Origin: Haemonchus contortus
Taxonomy: Eukaryota > Nematoda > Chromadorea > Rhabditida > Trichostrongylidae
Length of the DNA stretch: 64,000 bases
Assembly (NCBI GenBank): GCA_000469685.2
Contig: LS997565.1
Location: 31,280,645 to 31,344,644 of the forward strand
Direction of reading: 5' to 3'
Part shown: in pieces, positions 55,042 through 64,000 of the stretch
How the letters are laid out: each line of letters starts with the position of its first letter
How positions within the stretch are numbered: the stretch's first letter is position 1
Made by a program: the position numbers and the translations under genes
The notes under the pieces: model-generated
Told to the model about the DNA's origin: nothing
Seen by the model: only the letters and a program-made list of their open reading frames with translations
Databases searched by the model: none

Positions 55042-56775
55042 CACTAAAAGTCACCTAGAGTATGAGTAAAGAACACATTCTCCCTCCACGTTCACGTTCA
55101 GTATGGACGATTCCCCTGACCTTGCTCCATCCTTTTTCTAAGTCACCTACTTCGTTTTCGTGAGTTCCGTGCAGTCGGGCCCAGATTCTGCCTTGTGAGC
55201 CCTAACAAAGACTTCAGCACTGATCACTACCATCCGCAGGTGCGAAGAAAAGATGTTGTGGGCTCTGCACCTTACATCCTCCGCCACCGATACAGACTCT
55301 GAAAAAGGAGAAAATACGGTTGCGACCAATTCCGAAAAAAACGTATGTTGGTGTGTTTGTGTGCTAGTCGTTGGAGGCTTCCTCAATCTGGGATCTTATT
55401 TGGAACAATGGCTTTTTGCTTACTGTGCTGTGTATATCGATTTGCGTACAAACGCTTTCGCATCTGACTTTTTTTCAGAATCTGTTGATATTGACTGGAA
55501 TCGACTGCATTATGAGCATGTTCAAATGCATATACAATGTTTCGTTTCTTCTCAAATTTCAAAACCCAGTGATAGGATGGATTAGAGATCAGGTAAAACA
55601 TTTTTCTGAAAAAACGAAAATTCAGGACAGACCTTCGGTTTACTCAGCGATTTGTCTGTTTGTCCTAGTCCAGCGTTTGCTTATGATGCGAAGCAGCCAA
55701 GAAAAGGCCCAATAACGATCCTTTCGCTTTGGATTTCCCATAACATTTTTCGATCCGTGGTAGAAGCAGCGGAAACAGCGGAGGATATGGGTATGGGGTT
55801 AAGATATGTCGTAGAATAGAACCTATTGTCCATGAGAATCTACCTCTTCTGCATTTTGATTCACCATTAGGTTAGGGTAGGATCCCGCATTCTCGTTATG
55901 AATTTTTGACACTTACTGTCCTACACTTTTTATAGATTTTTTTGAATACATGAGCACTACAATGGTGACATAGCTTTTTTACACTGACTTTTCTGAAGAT
56001 GTCTGGAGGCTTCTTCAGCTCCTAAGAAAAATGTCGGTGCTGGAATAAAATGAGTGCGAATCATGTAGGCCTAGAATTCGCATTATACATAAATGCGACC
56101 TTGTTCTTCTCTCCCCATCTAGATCTCCTTTCAAGTCTTAATTAAGGTTAGGAATGCAGCCGAAAGCTGAGTTTGGGAGCGATCCAGGACTTTTGCTTTT
56201 AAGCGCCGCTCAGAAGGCACCTTTCCTTTTTCTTTTTGTGGGTGTATACACACTAGCAACGTATATCTGCTCACTTCTCATAGCGAGAGTAAGTGAGGTA
56301 TTTTCAATCATGACACGGCCCACTCTAGTCCAAGATCTACTTTAACAAGAGGACTTTATTCCCTTGAGACGATCGACTGCATTAACTGATCTCTGGGACG
56401 TTTACGCTCCGATCGCATCTAATAAAAAAGGAGACTTTCCGGCACGTGTCGCGTGAGCGGCTCTTGGCTCATTGGCGAACGTGGAGATACTCCTCGGTTG
56501 AACTTGTTTTGTTAATGGTGTTATGAGGTTGACTCGCTTAGGAGTTGACTTATGTTCCTGAGCTCTTCATTCTAATAGAGACCTTCAGCAGTTAAGTATC
56601 CTGTTGGTAGGGTGTAGTTGTTCTACTTCGTTTTACCGCGATGTCGTGGAAGGGTGTCTCTTAAGCCTCGTATGAAGCGGTAGCTTTTTACAAGATTCCA
56701 GCATTTGAGTGGGTCAGAAGCATGTTCTATTTTAGCAAAAAGAAGCAACATGATTTTAGCTATTTGGAATCATGT

Positions 56776-56824
56776 CAGAACATGTCACAACAGGGCGGCG
56801 CACGCCCTATTGTGACATGTTCTG
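56776..56824. repeat. 22 bp-arm hairpin with 5-base loop
   Basis: CAGAACATGTCACAACAGGG and its partner pair over 22 bases with one mismatch. The compact fold is reminiscent of a small-RNA precursor, but the stem is short for one. Confidence 0.75.
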
Positions 56825-58271
56825 CCGGACCACGCTTGAAGCTCCGAAAGTGTTTTTTTCAGCAAGATATCAACTTATTCTTCGTGATGACAGCAAACTC
56901 CTACAGTATTATTTTTCTGAGTCATTCTTTGCGACGAGAATTTCTACAAAGGTGGAAGAAATCCTCTAGTGTCCAATCAACTCAAACAACGATGCTACTT
57001 TTTTAATATATTATCTATCTGGGTTTATCTGCATACAAATAAATAAAAAAATATTATTCGCTTTATCTGGAATTTGGGAGTGTTGTAACATAAACTTTCT
57101 CGTAGTATAATGATAAAATGTTATTATTTCATGGTCGTTCCAAAATAAAGGGGTTACACGTAGAAGCCCCGAGTAGAAATCGAGAATCTCTCGGAATAAA
57201 TATCATTTACATCTGGCTTCTTTGTCATGGGGGAACTAAACATGACTAGTACACCGACATTTCGACGTAATCATTCATCTTCCCTTTAGTAGTGCCTCAC
57301 TAAAGGAAAGGAGTTCTTGCTACTACAGTGGAACCCCAACTGTAAGTTGGGAGAATTCAGACGGATTCAATCAAAGAAGCAACAATCGGAGAGCGAAAGA
57401 ATGTCCTTCCAGTTTGGCCTTACAGGATGATCTACAAAGGAGAAACAGTTGAAATGCTTGGGGTACAATGAGTGCAAGCAATTCTCGACTTGATCAAGTT
57501 AGAAATATGGACCTCAATGATAATTTCTATAGATTTGTTAGCTACTAGAAACCGTAAACCAAGTTTCTATGAGCTTCTCAATTGCTATCAACCTCTACAA
57601 TACCTATCACAAATCATTTATTAAGAGACCCTGAATGATTTGTGATGGAGGCTGATAACGATTGATATGGAATCATGACGAGCCAATGCAGGCGAAAGTC
57701 ACTAGGTGTATGACCAACTTCGTGTTCACAGTGGGGCATTAGCACTTCGGTAAGTGACCTGGGATGTGAAAAGACCGTAAATTATTGTGACAGGAACTGA
57801 TAACACTTCATTGAGACTGCTAAAAAGCCAAAGAAGGTGAAAGTAACTAGGTCTGTAACGCTTCTCGCGTTCACAGTGGAATTTAGTTTTTTCACCAGAT
57901 GATGTAGAATGTTGCGGAATCGTAGGTACTCGATGACAGGAACTCATAAAAGCTACTAAAGGGGTTTAGAGAAAGAGCCACCCACCGATCAGGATCATAG
58001 TTTTCGGTGTTTACGATCTCGTCAGTATGTATCAAACGGTAAGACAGGATAGTAGAGTAGGACGACAAAAAGTGAGCTGTAAGTACTGGGATAAAAACCT
58101 ATTAAAGTCACTATAATGTATGGAGATAAAAATTTGGCTCATTTCTTGCTATCGGATTACGACGGCTTCCCAACAAGGTTTGCGACTTAATGAAGGAAGT
58201 CTCTCTTGGTTTCGATATCTTCTGCGATAAAATTTACAAGACCCTGACGGGATATGTGATTTCCTACTAAC

Positions 58272-58296
58272 GATATATATATATATATATATATAT
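58272..58296. repeat. (AT)n microsatellite
   Basis: About 12 AT units. Confidence 0.95.
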
Positions 58297-60708
58297 TCAT
58301 GGAAGAAAGAAGTTCAATCGACGTTATCTGGGCCATTCGACTGGTGAGAGGACAATGCGAGCATCTAGCCAAGGGCTACATGGAACTGTCTCAGGAGCTC
58401 GATTCACTTGATAAAAGGCACTGAAAGTTGGTGCTTCCAAAGTAGAGCGTCAACCGGGGGCACTCCGCGCAGGCATGCCACATTGGCGTCCGCGTCGTCG
58501 TAACGGACACGTGTGTTGCAGCGTTTTGATTACTAGAGGCATTCTAAGAATATCCAGGATGGGTGCCGAAGGCTTTGATGGTGACCCTCTTAAGCGAGAA
58601 TGACAACGGTGGTTCAATATATTTATCTGATGAGAGAATGTGAAAGCTTGGACGGATTGGATCGTTCCCAACGCCGAGCAAAAATACAAGCAAGCAACGA
58701 GACAGTACCAGCATGAGCCTAACCCCCCAAGTTTCACCCTCCAGAGAAGCCACTCGAGGGAGATGAGTGAGACGTATTGTAATTGGGGTCGTCGTCTACG
58801 GCAAACAAGTAACAAGCAAAAAACAACGAATGCTGCTAAACAAAAATACCTGACAATCGGCGTTAAGAAAAACGAAACCATATATCGACTGATGGTGTAA
58901 TACACATCTGAAAGAACCGATCAAGTATAGTAATTCCCACCGCCAAGGTATCGGTTGACAACTGGCGCTGTCAACAAAGCCGAGCACCACTGGTTGACAC
59001 AAGAGCCTGCGAAATGCTCCCCCAAAATACTGCGGCGCTCCAACCCATCGCAACCTCCGGGAAAGGACGGTAGAAAAACAGGTACTATTCTTGGTCGGTT
59101 ATCAGTTAAGAATAAAAAGCTATGAGAAAAGTGCGGCAGGAGGGTCTAATGACCACTGGCAGAAAGTTTGCTGGAACAAAGGAAAGATTATAAGAAAGAT
59201 ATTAGGGATAATAACAATAAGTCAGAAAATCAGTGTCGGCGCTTAGCACTCTTGCATCAACCTCTACTCTGAAAGGTGCCAATCAACCTTCATGATGTTG
59301 CTATTCGCTTACAATTTCGCAACTGCTGAATAACACTGGGCAAGGCGAGTCAGCTCAATCTCTTATTCACATATGAATAAAATAGTTGTTTACATAATAT
59401 GCTGAAGGGCAAATCTCACGAAGCAGCCACACATTGTTACTTGGTCTCGAAATTAAGCTTCTCACGGTGGTTCACTAAATACTTGTGTATCTACGTGGCC
59501 TCGGATCCCATATGAAAAGGCACGGTATTTGTGCCATCATGCTTCATCAGTTCAAATTGGGCCGCTCTACAGTAAAGCTGCCCGCAATATCAACAATGCT
59601 CGGGGACGGGGTTCAGCTGCAGGAGAATCGTTGGTTTTTGAAGACTGCTTCCGGAAATTAGAGTCTTCAGAATCGACCTGGTCGCGATTGCAAGTCGTTG
59701 CTGGACAACGAACATTTTGAGACTGCCGCAAACGTAATCCCAATAGGCAAGACTAGAAAGGTGGGAGAAAAATTATGAGTACACCTTGCAACAGTAGCCA
59801 GGCATTAGAAGCAAAGTGGTAATGTCCTCAACTGTCGCGATCCGCTATTTTTCGGCCCGATTCGTTCAGAAAAGAGGGTCGTGCTTTCGGTAAAAGCTGC
59901 GTGAGGAAACTATTTGCATAAGTTTAACCATTAGTTTTAATGATTTTAAGGTCTAGTTATTCTTGTGTTAGACAACACGGAATCTCACTAGCACTTCTTG
60001 GAGTAATCGTCTACAATATTGATCTAGCATGAAAGCTGATGAGGACAGGTCGAGAATTGGAAAAGACTATGATCGAATTCTCTTCCGCTGAGATCCGCAG
60101 AAGTGTTCCGCAGAAAACAGACCAGATTCTTGATTCTTGAAGCCGCAGTCAGGTATGGGTATTCACTTGAATGAAAGTTGAGAAACATTCGGCTGTGATA
60201 CGATCAGATGATGCCCAAGATAGCTAATAAAAGTCGCACTCCACTGCCAAGTCGCACTTCCCTGGTATTGAAAATGACCAAGATGTTGCGCCATGCTACT
60301 ACACCGCTCCAAGCCTTTCGGCCTTACTTGCGATGTGGATGCTGCTCGACTGTAAACACTTCGTGCAAGGAAATGAAATGTGATCATACAAGAATTGGAT
60401 ACTACATAATGGAAACTTGAGTTCTGAAGAAAAGCATCGATGCTCGGTATAGAAGAACAGCTGAAAAAGGGTCTTCGGAAATCTCTCCTTTTTTGTCGAA
60501 ACGGATATTGAAGACTGTTTGTTGAGCTACCCAGAACTACTGCCAATCTCTACACACAGGATCTCGAGCACAGTTGTCTTTAAGGTAGAGGCAATTCATC
60601 GTGAGGTCCTTCTTCAATGTAAATAGAGAATTTCACATCCCTAAAAACTTGAGTCAGAATTTCCATTTTGCAAATGAGCCATATCTTTTTATCTCAAAGA
60701 AGCCTATA

Positions 60709-61142
60709 CAGTGCGTTTCATAATTATAAGGTCACCCCAGATTTTTGCAATTTTTGCCTGGAAATGGCTCGAGTACGGAGCCCACCTTCAGGATGAGCCT
60801 TCTCATCAGAGGAAAGCAGATGACCACGAGCCATGTTGACAGTCAGGTTTAGAAATGCCTTTGCTACACATGCTTACCTTTACAAGTATCTTCAAACACG
60901 AAATTTCCTCTCTTTCGTTAATAATTGTTCACTTTCTCAGGGTGACCTTATAATTATGAAACGGTGCAAAAACCGATAAACTGTTCTAAAAAAGTTCAGA
61001 AGAATGCAGCAGCAGCTAAGAAACGGATACCTAGGTTATTCGTGCTGGGGAATCTGTTCATTATGCTAGAAAAAATCTTTAATGATTACTTCTTCTGAAA
61101 GTGCAAAAAATGAGGGTGACCTTATAATCATGAAACGCACTG
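60709..61142. mobile_element. 434 bp Tc1/mariner-type MITE
   Basis: Inverted ends start CAGTGCGTTTCATAATTAT and continue AAGGTCACCC, with TA on both sides (60,707-60,708 and 61,143-61,144). An extra internal copy of the same end in inverted orientation lies at 60,937-60,966 (GGGTGACCTTATAATTATGA). No coding capacity remains. Confidence 0.88.
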
Positions 61143-61334
61143 TATACTCCAGTTATCCTCAGGTAGTTCTTAAATTCGGATCAGCCTACCATGGGATTTG
61201 ATTTAGGAAAAGCCAGGAGCTTTCTCCTAGTTCTTTCTAATTCAAAGCTTTCTAGCTGGTTCAATCCCATTATGGCGTTTAAGGACAGATGTGTGCGGCA
61301 TAAAGTCTTTCGGCGTTGATCAGTTCTCTTTCTG

Positions 61335-61505
61335 GGATGACCCCCGCGTTCAAATTCAATGCAAAATTGTAGTGACGCTTTGAAAGAGTATTCGGCCTAT
61401 ACAATGGCTTGCGATGGCCAACCGATGTACATACAGGTCTGTGCGATTACCTTCCCAGAGTGTCTAGCAGCAATCGTCCGACCTCGAAGGAATGGATGAC
61501 CCCAG
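61335..61505 (-). mobile_element. tRNA-derived SINE, copy 7 (diverged)
   Basis: Recognisable by CGGCCTATACAATGGCTTGCG, GGCCAACCGATGTACA and a degraded GACC/CGAAGGAATGGATG block. The tRNA-like head is missing. Confidence 0.6.
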
Positions 61506-61929
61506 AGGTAAGAATGAAAAAAATGATGCAGGTGCGCTACCTGGAAGCCTCTTTGCCATGAGGATGGAAGTTCCGCGAGAAATCGGAAAGAACAAAACAA
61601 CTGTGACCGACTGAGGTGACACAAAAAAAATAAAAATAAAATGTACCGTATATTTCAGTTACTTTTCAGACGTGCGACTGCTCAACCATTTGAGGAGATA
61701 CTTCTATCGCAGGAAGCTTGCTGCAACGATACCTTTTTGTTTTGGTCTAAGTATGCGCCTAGCGGATAGAGTGTAGAGATGTCTCATTGTTGAACAGCAT
61801 TCAAAAGAATTCTGAGGTCACTGTCGTTATTATTATTTATCAGAACACTGTACCATTCAGTGAATTTGTTGTGTTTCTCCTCCGGTGAAGGAAATTTTTC
61901 TAGACCATCAAAAAACATAGTTTCGAAGT

Positions 61930-62260
61930 GTTGTGATCTACGTGCTAAGAAGTAAATAACGAAGTCTCAGTCTGTCGATACACGGGCGAGGAAGTTTTGA
62001 TTCTTGGAGACGATCCACGCTTTTACATCGGTCATCGAGCCATCCCATTCGTTGTAAGTCCTGTTCGCTAGCCAATTTTTCAAAGAACGATTACCGTGAG
62101 CGTCTAGGACTTTTTGTCGGTGAATATGGCGGATGCAGGAGCAGATCCCATCCCTCCTTACTTGGCCTTGGCTGACTGTTCCATCGCAGAAAAGTTCGTT
62201 GAGATTGCGGGGTGACTCTGCCACCTTCCAACCTTTTTCGGAGCCTAAAGTATAAAGCAT
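61930..62260 (-). pseudogene. mariner transposase C-terminal fragment
   Basis: Minus-strand frames give GWDLLLHPPYSPTKS, then, after a frameshift, RSLKNWLANRTYNEWDG and AWIVSKNQNFLAR. This is the DD34D mariner C-terminus, where HPPYSPDLAPSDYHLFRSL carries the third catalytic Asp. The block containing that Asp is lost at the frameshift. The upstream half is cut off by SINE copy 8. Confidence 0.7.
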
Positions 62261-62267
62261 AAGCTCC

Positions 62268-62442
62268 TAGGGCGTTAATCAATCCCGTGAGAGGGGATGC
62301 GCCCACGCATGCGACTTTCATTCCAAATCGTAGTTGCGCAATAAATGCGTTTGTTGCCTATACAGTGACATGCGGTGGCTAGCCGTTGTACGAATCAGTG
62401 CTTTTATCCTCCCATACGAGTCCAGTACCAATCAACCGACAT
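62268..62442 (-). mobile_element. tRNA-derived SINE, copy 8 (5'-truncated)
   Basis: Begins at the 3' tail (GGGCGTTAATCAATCCCGTG, GGGATGCGCCCACGC), includes CCTATACAGTGACATGCGG and CAGTGCTTTTATCCTCCC, and stops before the tRNA-like head. Confidence 0.75.
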
Positions 62443-64000
62443 ATAGAGCATAATGTGGGAATAAGATGATAATTTTCAGACATACTCCTGTTCAGAAAAT
62501 TGAGAAGATTATTTCGACGACAATTCCGAAATAAAAATTCAGATTGTTTCGAGATAAGAAAGGAGCGAAAAAATCCGCAATAATTATGCATCAACCCAAT
62601 ACATTGCTTCTATCCTTGATCATTACTTATTCTTCCTTATGATATTTTTCAACAGTCCTGTAATTCGAAGAGTATAAATAGTGCTAGGATATATTTTTGG
62701 AATGGTCATCGGATGTTGATGATGGAATCAACAAAAGGGTATTATATCAGTAATGAGGGCACGTGCCTCATGGGAACTACGAGTGAAACAGCTTCTAAAG
62801 TACTATCATATACTCACTGAACACTTCCTTCTCACTTTTGAATACCCTCTTCCAAAATTTCACTAACAGGTCGTGTTTTTGATTGGGAATCGGTTAAAAA
62901 ATAGGTACATGAAAGGTTTCTCGATTTACTCTCCATTGAGTCTATTGTGATGGAATATTGGGCCCTGCATAAGGCAAGTAGTCCCAGAAGCTCTGTAATT
63001 GTGCTCACCTAGTTGGAATTGGTGGGAGTAGAATTGAAACGGGTCACTGCTAATTGAGGCTCCGTTTTTCTCAAGCTATTTCTCCATGGGTTCTGCAACT
63101 CACTTTGCACTTAACGATACCTTACTACATAGATTCAGATACTCAGATGGATAGTAGTTTACAACTTGATAATACAACCTTTTTTTCTTCTTATTTTATC
63201 ATACTGCTAGTGAATTCCAATTTAATGACATACTTGAGAGATTGCCAGCTTCTCGAGATGTAGTTTTCCTAACAAGATGTTTTAGTTGTAGAAAATTCCC
63301 AGAGAGCGTCGTCTCTTTGTGAATTTTCTACAACTAAAACATCTTGTTAGGAAAAGTTACTCATCCGCGGAGGAGTTTGATTGCTGAATGTCATCCTTCA
63401 ATCAGCGAGTTAATTGTAAGGAGAAAACTTGTACAAGTACTGTTCGCTCTCAAGATCGCTGCCTTGGAATATAAAGAAAGCACAGTTTCACCATCAAACT
63501 TCCAGAACTTCATTCAAATGAGGATGTCAATGATGAAGATAACAACCCCTCTTTCTCATGAGCACCGAACGCACTCTGAGGTTTTCTGAGTTTTTATGAC
63601 CATCTGACGCAGGCACGTGTAGATCGTAATGAGGTCTATTCATTTACTAGTTTCTGAGAGAAGCATAATTTGCATTCTGCCGTAATTTCTTTAGAATGAT
63701 AATTAAATTGTACATGCTTGAGACGAACTTTTCACCTTCTGCTCTTTCGCATTTTCACCTTAGCAGAAGTTCATAGCAGAAGCGTAAATCAGTTATTCGA
63801 AGCCTCCTGATTTTGCGACATTCCTGCCACCTTCTACATTCCTGAGCGCTTGTTGCACTTACTGAAGACTCTGGAGGATTCTCCTAAGCAGAAGAGAAGT
63901 TAGTCAACAAACGTAACAAGTATAAAGCTCTTCAAAGCGAATTACAGAGCTCTTCATTGCGGTTGAACTGCTATTACTGGTTCCAAGGTCTTTCTTGTTG
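62443..64000. other. No gene recognised to the window end
   Basis: Short frames only, apart from the perfect hairpin at 63,264-63,355. Confidence 0.4.
63264..63355. repeat. Perfect 35 bp inverted repeat
   Basis: The left arm 63,264-63,298 (starts TTTTCCTAACAAGATG) and right arm 63,321-63,355 are exact reverse complements. The 22-base spacer has an inner partial stem of its own (AGAGAGCG/CGTCTCT). No target duplication was identified. Confidence 0.9.

Larger units (their letters stand above)
52107..55715 (+). pseudogene. Seven-transmembrane chemoreceptor gene (srv/srg-like), with in-frame TGA
   Basis: Exons: 52107-52251, 52555-52620, 52783-52916, 53003-53152, 53262-53390, 53462-53503, 55368-55715; phases agree throughout and the total, about 337 codons, matches nematode serpentine receptors. 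Predicted helices: TM1 VQLVFSIIAVVFYSYVLYL, TM2 around ICDIMGILAL, TM3 ending in LMTINRFTAVCFP (the DRY-equivalent region), TM4 VLVALEIIISIAI, TM5 LYELVSVALISYTIYVI, TM6 in GFLLTVLCISICV, TM7 before NPVIGWIRD. Such receptors detect chemicals in sensory neuron membranes. Exon 6 has a TGA at 53,492-53,494, and intron 6 contains a transposon, so the gene is likely non-functional unless exon 6 is wrong. The start is uncertain: an in-frame stretch extends upstream to an acceptor at 52,053. Confidence 0.68.
55716..60708. other. Long gene-poor region
   Basis: No protein family recognised on either strand. The longest frames (58,450-58,905 minus, 60,163-60,546 minus) have unremarkable composition and no splice partners. 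Contains the hairpin at 56,776 and a TA microsatellite at 58,272. Confidence 0.4.

Noticed and set aside
58450..58905. 151-codon minus frame as a membrane protein
   Set aside because: Hydrophobicity is patchy, the sense of codon use is unclear, and an overlapping plus frame is equally open; probably chance.
1..64000. CRISPR array, bacterial operon or phage features
   Set aside because: Introns, trans-splice acceptors and eukaryotic transposons rule out a prokaryotic origin; no regularly spaced short repeats were seen.

Overview
The window is eukaryotic and almost certainly nematode. Its introns are GT..TTTCAG, many are short, and canonical trans-splice-type acceptors lie 1-8 bases before start codons. 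It carries three ground-like-domain genes, which belong to a nematode-specific hedgehog-related family, and one nematode-type serpentine chemoreceptor. It also has a dense load of Tc1/mariner, piggyBac, RTE, CR1-like, Penelope and BEL/Pao relics and at least eight copies of one tRNA-derived SINE. This style fits a parasitic strongylid (hookworm-like) genome. That placement is inference; the window holds no diagnostic marker such as rRNA.

Layout. 0-11 kb is gene-poor and made of transposon relics: a Tc1-like DD34E relic, a mariner-like internally deleted element, a 1.9 kb element with ~235 bp inverted repeats and TA target duplications, a tRNA-Gly(GCC)-like relic and a SINE. 11.4-30.2 kb holds three tandem same-strand ground-like genes, rebuilt exon by exon: 10, 7 and 8 exons, predicting 345, 192 and 199 aa. 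All three share one plan: signal peptide, an FPMMGGG motif, a Gly/Cys- or Pro/Cys-rich segment built from small exons, an RKKRE furin-type site, then a ground-like domain split at the same intron positions. RTE, SINE and MITE insertions fill the gaps and the large introns of the third gene. 30.5-40 kb is accessory: a palindromic MITE, a BEL/Pao fragment, three elements of a TTAA-flanked family and more SINEs.

40.0-45.8 kb is a nested block. A CR1-like LINE on the minus strand lies between ~290 bp inverted arms, followed by a Penelope-like element with reverse transcriptase and GIY-YIG endonuclease on the plus strand. 46.6-49.2 kb is a fold-back element with an internally deleted piggyBac-like element inserted at a TTAA in one arm. 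52.1-55.7 kb is a seven-transmembrane chemoreceptor gene with an in-frame TGA and a dead DD37D Tc1/mariner element in an intron. 55.7-64 kb has no recognised gene, only MITEs, SINEs, a mariner 3' fragment and perfect or near-perfect hairpins.

The ground-like genes probably encode secreted extracellular or cuticle-associated proteins; the chemoreceptor locus looks like a pseudogene or a gene on the way to becoming one. No other protein-coding gene could be defended.
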